Assembly (NCBI GenBank): GCA_949294185.1
Contig: CASFGA010000007.1
Span: forward strand, 186,001 to 250,000
Length of the DNA: 64,000 nucleotides
DNA from: an uncultured Bacteroides sp.
GTDB lineage: Bacteria > Bacteroidota > Bacteroidia > Bacteroidales > Bacteroidaceae
Reading direction: 5' to 3'
Made by a program: the position numbers and the translations under genes. Below the pieces are notes generated by a model that saw only the letters and a program-made list of their open reading frames with translations, was not told where the DNA came from and did not search any database. Of this stretch, positions 44,659 to 53,820 are shown in pieces. Each line of letters begins with the position of its first letter. Within the stretch, counting starts at the first letter, position 1.

Positions 44659-45696
44659 TTAATTCTTGAGCAGGAGAGTCTCGTATTTCACCAGCGCCTG
44701 CTTAAACAAAGCGACGGCTTCATCCATTGTTCCGTAAAATTCCCCGCCGGAAGCATTGAGATGCCCACCGCCGTTAAAAAATTCTTCCGCCACCTTGTTG
44801 CACGGAAATGCACCGACCGAACGCAGAGAAACCTTAATCATCTTCCTCTCCGTATCTTCCCGTAAAAATGCGGAGAAACAGATTCCCTTCATTTGCAACG
44901 GCATGTTGACAAATCCTTCTGTATCCCCCTTCACATAATGGAACTTGCCCTGCTCTTCTTTTGTCAACCAGATAAGGGCGGAACGAAACTGCGGAAAGAC
45001 CTGCATCTTCTCATAAAGCACATAGCCCATCAGACGCAAACGCCCTTCGGAATAGGTATTGAAGACCTTGCGGTAGATTTCATCCTTGTCGATGCCCTTT
45101 GAAAGAAGTTCGCCGATAATGAAATAAATCTGCCGGTCATTAGAGTTATAGGTAAATCCGCCCGTATCGGTCATCATTCCTGTATAGATACATTCCGCTC
45201 CCTCACGGGTAATATCGTCGAAACATCCCATACGGCAAATCAGGCGGAATATGAGTTCGGAAGTGGATGATACAGACGGATGGGAAATTGTCACTTTACA
45301 AAAAGGTTCGGGATTCAGGTGATGATCGATCATCACCTTGCGTGCGGCAGACTGCCGCACGGCATCAGCCATCGCGTCGATGCGCGACAAAGCATTGAAA
45401 TCAAGGCAGCAAATGACATCTGCCTCCGCTATCAACTTGTCGGCGAACTCTTTGTATTTGTCATAACGCACTATATCCTTCGCGCCCGGCATCCAACGCA
45501 AAAAGTCGGGGAATGCATTCGGAACGATGACACGCACATCCTTTCCCTGCCCCGCAAGGAAGTGAAACAGTCCCAAAGACGAGCCCAAAGCGTCGCCGTC
45601 AGGCGATACATGAGTCACTATCACGAGTTTGTCGGCACGGTTGAAATAGGTCTCCACCTTATCTATATTGGCTTGAAGTATTACTTTCGACAGCAT
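44659..45696 (-). CDS. DHH-family phosphoesterase (NrnA-like)
   Basis: Bifunctional-type nanoRNase/pAp phosphatase homologue of 345 residues. The DHH domain has THVSPDGDALGSSLGLF, CCLDFNALSRID and the namesake MIDHHLNPEP. The C-terminal DHHA1 domain carries GGGHLNASGG. NrnA enzymes degrade 2-5 nt RNAs and 3'-phosphoadenosine 5'-phosphate. The gene is monocistronic and lies between the DUF4827 and comEC genes on the same strand. Confidence 0.92.
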   Translation of the reverse strand: MLSKVILQANIDKVETYFNRADKLVIVTHVSPDGDALGSSLGLFHFLAGQGKDVRVIVPNAFPDFLRWMPGAKDIVRYDKYKEFADKLIAEADVICCLDFNALSRIDAMADAVRQSAARKVMIDHHLNPEPFCKVTISHPSVSSTSELIFRLICRMGCFDDITREGAECIYTGMMTDTGGFTYNSNDRQIYFIIGELLSKGIDKDEIYRKVFNTYSEGRLRLMGYVLYEKMQVFPQFRSALIWLTKEEQGKFHYVKGDTEGFVNMPLQMKGICFSAFLREDTERKMIKVSLRSVGAFPCNKVAEEFFNGGGHLNASGGEFYGTMDEAVALFKQALVKYETLLLKN

Positions 45697-45724
45697 ATCC
45701 TAAGTGTTATGTTTTATTAAGCGA

Positions 45725-45732
45725 CAAAAGTA
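45725..45732 (-). promoter_or_regulatory. -7 element for the NrnA-like gene
   Basis: Minus strand TACTTTTG matches TAnnTTTG; the start near 45718 leaves about 22 bases to the ATG at 45696. Confidence 0.6.
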
Positions 45733-45827
45733 AGAATTATTTTCGGGAGAGCCTTTAAAAATCCGATTTTATTTTATATCTCACTCCGCTTTCATACTGA
45801 CCAAAAAACAATTTCATGCCTGTGCAA

Positions 45828-47402
45828 TCAGACGATGATACCGGCCAACAGAAACAATATCAGCGCAAGCAGGCCCACTATTATATGCGAAGCTTTCCGC
45901 CCATGCCAGTAAACATACAACAGGCAAAGGCAAAGACACATCATCAATGCCTGAAAGGCCGAAATATAGACCGAGGTTATCTGAGAACCGGCAAGCTGCT
46001 GCACCCATTCCATCGCTCCGTTCAGCAGTCCGGTAAAGAATCCCAAAGCCTTTGCAGCCCATGCCCCGAGAACCGGAACCGGATAAAGCACGAAGGCTGC
46101 CAGTGCACTGCCCAAAATACATACGGACAATGGCGAAACAACGAGATTGGCTAACAGGAAGTAGGTAGGGAAGGTACCGAAATAATGCAGGACAAAAGGA
46201 AGGGTTCCCAACTGAGCGGCAAACGAAAGGGCAAGCATGTTCCACACATAGCGCAATGCCCGGGCACGAAACGGACACCACCCGGAAAATACCGGATACA
46301 GACACAACAAGGCCAATACCGCCACAAACGAAAGCTGAAAACTGACATCGAACAGATAAAACGGCTGATAAAGCAACATCAGAAAGGCAGCCAGTGTCAA
46401 AGCAAGAAATCCCGAAAAACGTTCCTTCGTAATCAAAGAAGCCACAATATACAGAGAAAACATGACTACCGCACGCACCATAGACGGACTTAACCCGGAC
46501 ATTACCGCAAAAATCCATAACATTCCCATCACCAGACAAGAAGAAAGCTTTTTTCCAGCCCGGAATCTGCGCAGCGGATAAAGCATCCCTGTCAGGAGTC
46601 CCACAAGAATCCCGACATGCAATCCTGACAAAGACAACACATGGCTTGCTCCTGAAGCGTTGTAGACCGCCTTCAGTTCGGGTGTCAGCTCGTGCGTATC
46701 CCCTACTGTCAAGGCCGAAACCACGGCCAGCGTATCTCCTCCGAATCCCCAGCCGCCGTAAACATCCGTAATTTGCCGTTGCCAGACCGCCGCTTTCTGG
46801 CGGAATGTCAAGCCTTCACCGTTATGCACCTTCCGCCAGTCCCCCGCATAAACTACAGCCGTTCCGGCAATACCTTTCCTCATCAAGTATTCGGCATAGT
46901 CGAAACCCGCCTCCCTGAAATCAGCACGTGCTATCCGAGCATAAAAACATACGCTGTCTCCGCACTGGAGAGAAGCGGAAAGGCTGTCCGGAATCCAATA
47001 CAAAAGGACAGAACGATTGACCGACCGGCTTTTCAGCGTATCGCCCGGATTGCACACAGATGCCACGAAAACTTCGGCACGCATAGTCTTCCCCTTGAAA
47101 TAAGGCACTGACTCGACGATTCCACTATAAATCTGTTTTCTTCCGTCCCAATGAAAAATTATTTCCGAACGGGACTTCAATGCCAGTGTACCGCCAAGCA
47201 ACATGAAGGAGACCCCACACAAAATGCCGAAAAGCATACGGAAACGGTAGGCAGACATACGGTAAAAGAAGAAAAGCAATCCGACTGAAATTCCGAATGC
47301 AACCGCCATCTCTGCCCACGAAACATATCCTGCCAACAAAGTATCGGACAAAAAAATTCCGGCTGCCAGACAAATGGTCAACCGGAACAACGGATAAGCC
47401 AT
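45828..47402 (-). CDS. comEC: ComEC/Rec2-family DNA-uptake channel without the lactamase-like domain
   Basis: Polytopic membrane protein of 524 residues. The N-terminal helices and an OB-like DUF4131 segment (IYSGIVESVPYFKGKTMRAE) are followed by the Competence domain with its signature NASGASHVLSLSGLHVGIL and many helices to the end. The metallo-beta-lactamase domain that many ComEC proteins carry is absent and is not encoded in the short gap downstream. Family members import single-stranded DNA during transformation. The frame can be extended to a GTG at 47423; the ATG at 47402 is preferred. It follows rpe directly in one operon. Confidence 0.9.
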   Translation of the reverse strand: MAYPLFRLTICLAAGIFLSDTLLAGYVSWAEMAVAFGISVGLLFFFYRMSAYRFRMLFGILCGVSFMLLGGTLALKSRSEIIFHWDGRKQIYSGIVESVPYFKGKTMRAEVFVASVCNPGDTLKSRSVNRSVLLYWIPDSLSASLQCGDSVCFYARIARADFREAGFDYAEYLMRKGIAGTAVVYAGDWRKVHNGEGLTFRQKAAVWQRQITDVYGGWGFGGDTLAVVSALTVGDTHELTPELKAVYNASGASHVLSLSGLHVGILVGLLTGMLYPLRRFRAGKKLSSCLVMGMLWIFAVMSGLSPSMVRAVVMFSLYIVASLITKERFSGFLALTLAAFLMLLYQPFYLFDVSFQLSFVAVLALLCLYPVFSGWCPFRARALRYVWNMLALSFAAQLGTLPFVLHYFGTFPTYFLLANLVVSPLSVCILGSALAAFVLYPVPVLGAWAAKALGFFTGLLNGAMEWVQQLAGSQITSVYISAFQALMMCLCLCLLYVYWHGRKASHIIVGLLALILFLLAGIIV

Positions 47403-47424
47403 AAAAGGAGGTATCGTCCCCACG

Positions 47425-48087
47425 TTATCGCCTTAATATCTTGAACTGATGTATCGCTTCTTTCATGTCTGCCGCCTTGAATACGGCACTTCCCGCCACA
47501 AGGACATCCGCTCCGGCCGCTACCAAAGCCGGAGCCGTAACACTGTTAACGCCTCCGTCTACCTCTATCAAAGCCCGCGCCCCCCTTTGATCAATCAGTT
47601 CGCGCAACGCCCGAACTTTCTGCAAAGTATGGGGTATGAACTTTTGTCCGCCGAATCCCGGATTTACGCTCATGAGCAAAACCATATCCACATCCTCTAT
47701 AATATCGGTCAGCATAGATACCGGAGTCGACGGATTCAGCGTCACACCGGCCTTCATCCCCGTCTCTTTTATCTGCTGGACTACACGATGCAGATGGGGA
47801 CACGCCTCCAAATGCACATTCATCATCATTGCGCCCAATGCCTTCACCTCGTGAATAAATTTTTCCGGCTGCACAATCATCAGATGAACATCAAGCGGTT
47901 TCTCGCAAAGCTCTGCAACATATTTCAATACGGGAAAACCAAACGAGATGTTTGGTACAAACACTCCGTCCATTATGTCGAGATGCAACCAGTCGGCCTC
48001 GCTCGCATTAATCTTATCAAGTTCCCTTCGTAAATCAGAAAAGTCTGCTGCCAATAACGAAGGAGATACTTTAATCTCACTTTCCAT
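47425..48087 (-). CDS. rpe: Ribulose-phosphate 3-epimerase
   Basis: TIM-barrel enzyme of the pentose phosphate pathway that interconverts ribulose-5-P and xylulose-5-P. The 220 residues show SPSLLAADFSDLRREL, WLHLDIMDGVFVPNISFG, MSVNPGFGGQKFIP and EVDGGVNSVTAPALVAAGAD, all diagnostic, with metal and acid residues present. First gene of the operon with comEC. Confidence 0.98.
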   Translation of the reverse strand: MESEIKVSPSLLAADFSDLRRELDKINASEADWLHLDIMDGVFVPNISFGFPVLKYVAELCEKPLDVHLMIVQPEKFIHEVKALGAMMMNVHLEACPHLHRVVQQIKETGMKAGVTLNPSTPVSMLTDIIEDVDMVLLMSVNPGFGGQKFIPHTLQKVRALRELIDQRGARALIEVDGGVNSVTAPALVAAGADVLVAGSAVFKAADMKEAIHQFKILRR

Positions 48088-48110
48088 ACTTTTAGAACTT
48101 CCTTTTCATA

Positions 48111-48142
48111 CAAAGATAAAAATATTTTGCTTATAATGCAAA
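48111..48142 (-). promoter_or_regulatory. Consensus promoter of rpe-comEC
   Basis: Minus strand TTTG at 48139-48142, 20 bases, TATCTTTG at 48111-48118: full matches. The start near 48104 is about 17 bases before the rpe ATG. Confidence 0.85.
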
Positions 48143-48185
48143 AAGTTTATTCCCTTTATATCAAATTTAAGTTCCTTTCCCCAAC

Positions 48186-49484
48186 TTATTTCAAAAAGCT
48201 GAAACGCAGACCTAACTGGATGTTAAAGCTGAATGGATGCTCCTTGCGGAACGTTTCGATATCGCATCCGTCGTCAAAATAATAGGCAATACCCGGCTCG
48301 ACATACAGGCCAAGCTGTTTTGTGAAGTTCACCTGCGCACCCACACCTGCCATAACCGACCATTGCAAAGGGTCAACATCCAACGATGAACGTATCGCCT
48401 CACGATTGGCTCCGCCCGTTACATACACTGTCTCCAAATCTCCCGACACGCACTTCTCGACCGCACCGCCCGCTGAAGCATAAAAGCCGAAGCGTTCGTT
48501 CTGCCAAACCGAACGGTGGATCTTGAGCGGAACGCCTATATAATGGAGCTTCCATTTTTCTTCCATATAGGATTCCGCACCCGAACGGGAGTCGGAAGAA
48601 AGTATCGTATAGAACAAACCGCTCTCCAGCGCCCAATCTTCAGTGAAAAACCACTTGACAGAAGCTCCTACGCTTACGGGCATACGATGATGGACTTCTG
48701 TCTTCGATGACTGCTCACGGTTGTTAAACATGACCTGGTTATAGGCAGTCGATTCATTCGACAAGGGATTCATCACCAGATTGTTGCTTTCCTGACCGAT
48801 AGTATGGGAGGCAACACGACCGAAACCGCCGAATGAATTGGAATAAGAATAAGGCGTATTGCCCGCTCCCAAGCTCATCTGCCAGTTTTGTCTGCTCCGG
48901 CCTCTCTCCTTCTTGACCCAAGATGCGTTTTCCTCCATCTGTCTGCGGTCTGCCTCCCTGACCGCACGCAGCAACTGCGCTTTCTTTTCGTCCTGTTTGC
49001 CTTCCTCTTCGGCAGAAACCTCACTGTCTGCCTCCGGCTGTGCCCCAACCAAAGTCTCCGTTTCTATTTCCTCATTCACATCCTCTTCTGCCATAACTGC
49101 CGTCCGCACATTTACGGGAGCGCCCTGCATCATCATCTTACCGGCCTTCGCCTTTTCAACAGCAGCCACCGCCGGCTTTTCCGACACTTCCGAATAGATG
49201 AAAGGCTTGCTCTCTTCCAGCACAGCCTTTTCTTCCTTCTGCGCCAAGTCTCCTTCCCGACTTAACGAATCTGCTGCCGGAGAAATCCAAAACCAAAATG
49301 TCAGCGAAGAAACGGCGACTATCAATACGGCAGCGGCCACCGTCTGCCATACCCTCCGCAACGGAATGACCTTTCGCGCGCCCAATTCCTTCTCAACCTT
49401 GTCCCACATCCCCGCAGGAAGAGGCTCGGAATAGTCATCCATCCGCTTACGCATGTCCTGTATCCATTTTTTATCCTCTATCAT
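48186..49484 (-). CDS. Anti-sigma-like / outer-membrane beta-barrel fusion protein
   Basis: A 432-residue protein coupled to an ECF sigma factor. Residues 1-45 are a short cytoplasmic-type segment (WIQDMRKRMDDYSEPLPAGM), 47-68 a membrane helix (VWQTVAAAVLIVAVSSLTFW), about 70-195 a low-complexity acidic/alanine linker (EEDVNEEIETETLVGAQPEA is part), and about 200-432 a set of amphipathic strands ending LGLRFSFLK, like PorT/OmpA-type barrels. It thus looks as though it spans both membranes. Its ATG overlaps the sigma factor stop by four bases. Role as anti-sigma is inferred from position; several Bacteroides proteins share this layout. Confidence 0.8.
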   Translation of the reverse strand: MIEDKKWIQDMRKRMDDYSEPLPAGMWDKVEKELGARKVIPLRRVWQTVAAAVLIVAVSSLTFWFWISPAADSLSREGDLAQKEEKAVLEESKPFIYSEVSEKPAVAAVEKAKAGKMMMQGAPVNVRTAVMAEEDVNEEIETETLVGAQPEADSEVSAEEEGKQDEKKAQLLRAVREADRRQMEENASWVKKERGRSRQNWQMSLGAGNTPYSYSNSFGGFGRVASHTIGQESNNLVMNPLSNESTAYNQVMFNNREQSSKTEVHHRMPVSVGASVKWFFTEDWALESGLFYTILSSDSRSGAESYMEEKWKLHYIGVPLKIHRSVWQNERFGFYASAGGAVEKCVSGDLETVYVTGGANREAIRSSLDVDPLQWSVMAGVGAQVNFTKQLGLYVEPGIAYYFDDGCDIETFRKEHPFSFNIQLGLRFSFLK

Positions 49485-50035
49485 CGTTGCAGTTTCTTTC
49501 TATATTCGTTTATTTTTCTTATCAATAAAGTCTTGGCGCGATAGAACTGAGAAGAAGAAGTGTGCTCGGTAATCCCCAACAGAGACGCTATCTCCTTATG
49601 GCTTTTCTCTTCAAAAACATAAAGATTGAATACCGTACGATAGCCTTCGGGCAGCTCTCTGATGAGTTTCATCAATTCCGCACGCGGGATATCGCTCACT
49701 TCATCCTCTTCCGACTCTTGTGTATCGGGAACTTCATCCATCAACACCTCCTGCTTCATCTGCACATTTCTTTTCCGCAAATAGCCTAACGCCTCATTCA
49801 CCATTACACGCGACAGCCAAGCCTTCAACGAGCCTTCGCCTTGATAAACGAACTGTCTGGATATCGACTGGAATATGCGGATGATTCCGTCATGAAACAC
49901 ATCTTCCGCCGCTTCCCTATCGCCGATATAACGAAGGCATATGGCAAACAACACGCCTCCGTACTGTTCATACAGTTCTTTCTGCGCTTTGTTGTCTGCC
50001 TGTTTGCATCGTAACGCCAGTTCCTCCTCCGTCAT
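49481..50035 (-). CDS. ECF RNA polymerase sigma factor
   Basis: Extracytoplasmic-function sigma factor of 184 residues. Region 2 is AICLRYIGDREAAEDVFHDG and IIRIFQSISRQFVYQGEGSL; region 4 is LIRELPEGYRTVFNLYVFEE, then KSHKEIASLLGITEHTSSSQ and FYRAKTLLIRKI. It is the first gene of a two-gene operon with the anti-sigma/barrel protein, to which it is coupled by an ATGA overlap, suggesting a stress or envelope regulon. Confidence 0.95.
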   Translation of the reverse strand: MTEEELALRCKQADNKAQKELYEQYGGVLFAICLRYIGDREAAEDVFHDGIIRIFQSISRQFVYQGEGSLKAWLSRVMVNEALGYLRKRNVQMKQEVLMDEVPDTQESEEDEVSDIPRAELMKLIRELPEGYRTVFNLYVFEEKSHKEIASLLGITEHTSSSQFYRAKTLLIRKINEYRKKLQR

Positions 50036-50075
50036 ATAACTCGTCTCAAGCTTTGGTTAATAAATGATATGGCTA

Positions 50076-50083
50076 CAAAAATA
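50076..50083 (-). promoter_or_regulatory. -7 element for the ECF sigma operon
   Basis: Minus strand TATTTTTG matches TAnnTTTG; predicted start near 50069, 34 bases before the ATG. No -33 match was found. Confidence 0.45.
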
Positions 50084-50186
50084 CTGCACACGAACTCATG
50101 TTTTTCTTTCATTAAAGTGTTTTAACACAAAAGAGCGCAGTATATTTTCCCTGCTTCATTTTACAGACAAACAAAAAAACGGATAT

Positions 50187-50948
50187 ATGAACCTTTTGAA
50201 ATCAATATGTTTCAAAGCCGGAGCGCTGCTTTTCTGTTTGGCTGCCACCTTTTCATGCAATCTGAACGACAGCGAACCGGATTTGTTATACCTTACACTC
50301 GGCACGGTAACCAATGACGGAACATTAAAAATAGAGTCTGACTCGCACGGCATACTGATACCCTCCAACCCGGAACGCCTTATTGCCGCCGATGCAGCCG
50401 AAACAGGACAGCGAGTCTTGATGAGTGTCCCTGCCAACGAGATAGAAGCCGGCCTGCAAGAAGGAGAAGCGAAAGAGGTAAATATCGTAGAACTGTATAA
50501 AGTGCTTACAAAAGACGCGGATAACTTACGGATTTCCCGTCCGGACGGTGAATATGACACTGACTTCGGCAACGATCCTCTTCAGATTATCGGGGTTTCC
50601 ATCAGTGCACAACATCTTAATATCCAACTCTACGTAAAAGGGCACGACAAAGAAAAGCCTCATCGCGTCAGCTTGTTGCTGGATGAAAACTGCCAACTGG
50701 ACGAAAACGGGTGGCTGCCCGTAGAATTGCGCCACAATGCCGAGCAGGACTTACAGTCGGAAACTTTTTGGAGCGTGGTGTCCTTCAAGCTTTCCAGCAT
50801 CCCCGAATATGAAGACCCCGCTTTCCGCGGTTTCCACATTTATTATAATAACGGAACAGACAAGCGTGCGGAATGTTCCGTCAGGAAAGGACAGATTCTG
50901 AATCAGAATGAAACCTTTTCTGACGGCCTGTTCTGCAACAGCAAATAA
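50187..50948 (+). CDS. NigD-like lipoprotein
   Basis: Predicted lipoprotein of 253 residues. The start at 50187 gives a signal peptide (MNLLKSICFKAGALLFCLAA) ending in TFSC with C24; the lipobox is imperfect. The body holds an OB-like N-terminal domain (LYLTLGTVTNDGTLKIESD, RLIAADAAETGQRVLMSVPA) and a C-terminal beta domain (LDENGWLPVELRHNAEQD, PAFRGFHIYYNN), which fit NigD_N/NigD_C. NigD was named from a bacteriocin-linked operon, but most relatives are of unknown role. It is divergent from the ECF sigma operon. The frame is open upstream to 50064, but that part has no signal sequence. Confidence 0.82.
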   Translation: MNLLKSICFKAGALLFCLAATFSCNLNDSEPDLLYLTLGTVTNDGTLKIESDSHGILIPSNPERLIAADAAETGQRVLMSVPANEIEAGLQEGEAKEVNIVELYKVLTKDADNLRISRPDGEYDTDFGNDPLQIIGVSISAQHLNIQLYVKGHDKEKPHRVSLLLDENCQLDENGWLPVELRHNAEQDLQSETFWSVVSFKLSSIPEYEDPAFRGFHIYYNNGTDKRAECSVRKGQILNQNETFSDGLFCNSK

Positions 50949-50964
50949 GCAGAGAAAACGGATT

Positions 50965-51936
50965 TTATCTTACCACCGTTCCTGCCCCATGCCGGTAACC
51001 GCGCAGGAAGTCCTCGACAGACATCCTTTTCTTTCCGGCCAACTGCATGGAACGCACATCCACCCATCCGTCGGACGAGGCTATCCGGAAAAAGGTCTTT
51101 CCATCAGTCGAAATGTCTCCCGGATTCGCCGAATGCTCTCCGAACATCTTTTCCGCTTCAAAGATTTTCAGCAGCACCGGAGCGGCATCCTGCGGACAAA
51201 GCTCTGTCCATGCCGCCGGATAAGGAGACAATCCCCGGATAAAGTCATAGACCGGCTTGACCCCCCTGCTCCAGTCTATGCGGCAGGTTTCCTTGAAAAT
51301 CTTGGGGGCAGGGCGCAAAACTCCGGCTTCTGCCAGACTTTCCTGAGGAATCGTATGCACATTGCCCGCTATGATGGCATCCACGGTCTTTATCACCAAG
51401 TCACCACCTACTTTCATCAGGCGGCCGTAAACCGTTTCCACATTGTCAGTATCCGCTATCGGCACGCGAACCTGGTCGATAATCTCGCCCGTATCAATTT
51501 CGTGCTTTAAGAAAAAGGTTGTAACACCCGTTTCTTTCTCGCCGTTGATGACCGCCCAATTGATGGGAGCCGCCCCCCGATACTGAGGCAGCAAAGAAGC
51601 ATGCAGATTGAATGTCCCCATGCGCGGCATGTTCCATACCACCTCCGGCAGCATACGGAAAGCAACAACAATCTGAAGGTCTGCCTCCAGACTCCGCAGC
51701 TCGGACAAAAAAGCTTCATCCTTCAGCTTTTCCGGCTGCAAGACCTTTAATCCTTGAGATAAGGCATATTGCTTCACCGCACTGGCCTGAAGCACACTTC
51801 CGTGACGCCCCATCGGTTTGTCGGGCATCGTAATCACTCCCACTATATTATACCCTCCTTCAACCAGTCTTCTCAGACTTTCGACGGCGAATTCAGGAGT
51901 TCCCATATATACAATCCGTAAATCTTTCTTTTCCAT
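50965..51936 (-). CDS. fmt: Methionyl-tRNA formyltransferase
   Basis: Transfers a formyl group from 10-formyl-THF to initiator Met-tRNA. The 323 residues begin RIVYMGTPEFAVESLRRLVE, have the active-site segment FNLHASLLPQYRGAAPINWA with the catalytic N/H and later D (KHEIDTGEIIDQ), and a C-terminal OB domain (ISTDGKTFFRIASSDGWVDV). It lies downstream of the chloride-channel gene on the same strand, with an 80-base gap. Confidence 0.97.
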   Translation of the reverse strand: MEKKDLRIVYMGTPEFAVESLRRLVEGGYNIVGVITMPDKPMGRHGSVLQASAVKQYALSQGLKVLQPEKLKDEAFLSELRSLEADLQIVVAFRMLPEVVWNMPRMGTFNLHASLLPQYRGAAPINWAVINGEKETGVTTFFLKHEIDTGEIIDQVRVPIADTDNVETVYGRLMKVGGDLVIKTVDAIIAGNVHTIPQESLAEAGVLRPAPKIFKETCRIDWSRGVKPVYDFIRGLSPYPAAWTELCPQDAAPVLLKIFEAEKMFGEHSANPGDISTDGKTFFRIASSDGWVDVRSMQLAGKKRMSVEDFLRGYRHGAGTVVR

Positions 51937-52016
51937 ACTTACATTATTAGAATTTGCTTATTGTGAAAGACTGGTCTGCCCTTGCAAAAAAATCATTTCC
52001 CCCGGCCAAACAATCC

Positions 52017-53816
52017 CTATTCTGCCGACAAATCGACCAATACCTGCCGATAAGCCGTCAGCATCTTCGACTTTGAGACGATTCCCCTATACTTTCCCTC
52101 TTCATCAACCACGGGAAGATTCCATGCGCCCGTTTCATCAAAGCGCCGCATCACATCCTCCATCGAGTCGGTTATGTTGATGCAGGCTTTCGGTGCAACC
52201 ATAAAGTTCTCCACACGGTAACGATGATAAAGTTCCTGACGGAACATAATGTTACGGATATTGTTCAAAACGACGATTCCCAACAGCTTATTGTTCACAT
52301 CGACCACGGGAAAAAGATTGCGCCCAGACTTTGAAATGGCCTTTACCATCTCACCCAAATCCATTTCCGGACGCACCATCTGGAAGTCTGTCTCTATCAC
52401 ACTCTCCATGTTCATCAGGGTCAACACCGCCTTATCCTTATGATGAGTGACCAGTTCCCCCTTCTTGGCCAGACGCATGGAATAGATGCTGTGAGGTTCG
52501 AATACGATAATCGTCAGATAAGCACACACTGAAACAATCATTAGGGGCAGAAACAAATCGTATCCTCCCGTAAGCTCAGCGATGAGGAATATGCCCGTAA
52601 GCGGAGCATGCATAACACCCGACATCAGTCCGGCCATACCCATCAGCGCAAAGTTCTTTTCCGGAATGTAGGTATTGCCGATATGAAACTCATTGCATAC
52701 GTAAGAAAAGACAAAGCCGGCTATGCATCCCAAAAACAGACTCGGCGCAAAAATACCGCCGCATCCGCCTCCGCCGTTGGTCGCACTCGAAGCAAAGACC
52801 TTGAACAAGATAATCAACAGCAGATATATAATAAGCATGTGACCATGACCATAGAAAAGAGAATTGTTCATCACCGTATCCCAATCGTCGGAAGTCGTAC
52901 CGTTCAGCAAGAGAGAGATAGTATCATATCCCTCTCCGTAAAGCGGCGGAAAAAGGAATATCAAGATGCTCAGCATCGTTCCACCTATCAGAAACTTCAC
53001 ATAGGGATTGGAATAACGCCGGAATATATTTTCAATCCAGTTCATGGAACGGGTGAAATACCATGCGACCAACCCGCAAAAGACTCCCAAGGCAATGGCA
53101 TACGGCACGCGCTCCATGGCAAACGGATAGTCCAGATGAAAGTAAAACATGGATTCCGTACCGGTCAACACATACGAAAGCGAAGCCGCCGTCACGCTGG
53201 TAATCAGCAAAGGCAGAAGAGATGCCATCGTAAGATCAATCATCAGCACTTCCAACGTAAATACCAGTCCGGCAATCGGAGCCTTGAATATGCCTGAAAC
53301 CGCCCCGGCAGCGCCGCATCCCACCAGCAGCATCAGGGTCTTGTGATCCATCCGGAATATGCTGCCCAGATTTGAGCCTATAGCCGAACCCGTCAGCACA
53401 ATAGGCGCTTCGGCTCCGACCGAGCCTCCAAATCCGATAGTGATGGCAGAAGCGCAGACCGACGACCATACATTATGGCGCTTGATTCGGCTCTGTCTGC
53501 GGGAAATGGCATACAGAATCTTCGTTACACCATGGCTGATGTCATCGCGCACTATTTTGCGGATAAAAAGACTCGTAAGGAAAATTCCGACTACCGGGTA
53601 GACCAAATACAGCCAGTTAGCACCCGTCGAATCGAAATTCTCGGTCAAAAATTCCTTTATATATTCCACCAGAAATTTCAGCACATAAGCCGCCAATGCC
53701 GTACAAATGCCGACAATGAAGCTCAGCAGCAATATAAACTGCCGATCCTTGATATGCTTCTCGCGCCAAACGAGCAAACGCTGGAGCAGGTTATTATTCT
53801 CATCAGCTATGTTCAT
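52017..53816 (-). CDS. ClC-family chloride channel/antiporter with CBS domains
   Basis: Membrane ion transporter of 599 residues. The ClC core has the anion-selectivity motifs GFGGSVGAEAPIVLTGSAIG (gating glutamate E136), GGGGCGGIFAPSLFLG and GMAGLMSGVMHAPLTG. Residues about 450-590 form two CBS domains (VVDVNNKLLGIVVLNNIRNI; LPVVDEEGKYRGIVSKSKML), which usually bind adenine nucleotides. Its start is four bases after the Sua5/YrdC stop, so they are one operon. Confidence 0.95.
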   Translation of the reverse strand: MNIADENNNLLQRLLVWREKHIKDRQFILLLSFIVGICTALAAYVLKFLVEYIKEFLTENFDSTGANWLYLVYPVVGIFLTSLFIRKIVRDDISHGVTKILYAISRRQSRIKRHNVWSSVCASAITIGFGGSVGAEAPIVLTGSAIGSNLGSIFRMDHKTLMLLVGCGAAGAVSGIFKAPIAGLVFTLEVLMIDLTMASLLPLLITSVTAASLSYVLTGTESMFYFHLDYPFAMERVPYAIALGVFCGLVAWYFTRSMNWIENIFRRYSNPYVKFLIGGTMLSILIFLFPPLYGEGYDTISLLLNGTTSDDWDTVMNNSLFYGHGHMLIIYLLLIILFKVFASSATNGGGGCGGIFAPSLFLGCIAGFVFSYVCNEFHIGNTYIPEKNFALMGMAGLMSGVMHAPLTGIFLIAELTGGYDLFLPLMIVSVCAYLTIIVFEPHSIYSMRLAKKGELVTHHKDKAVLTLMNMESVIETDFQMVRPEMDLGEMVKAISKSGRNLFPVVDVNNKLLGIVVLNNIRNIMFRQELYHRYRVENFMVAPKACINITDSMEDVMRRFDETGAWNLPVVDEEGKYRGIVSKSKMLTAYRQVLVDLSAE

Positions 53817-53820
53817 CGCC

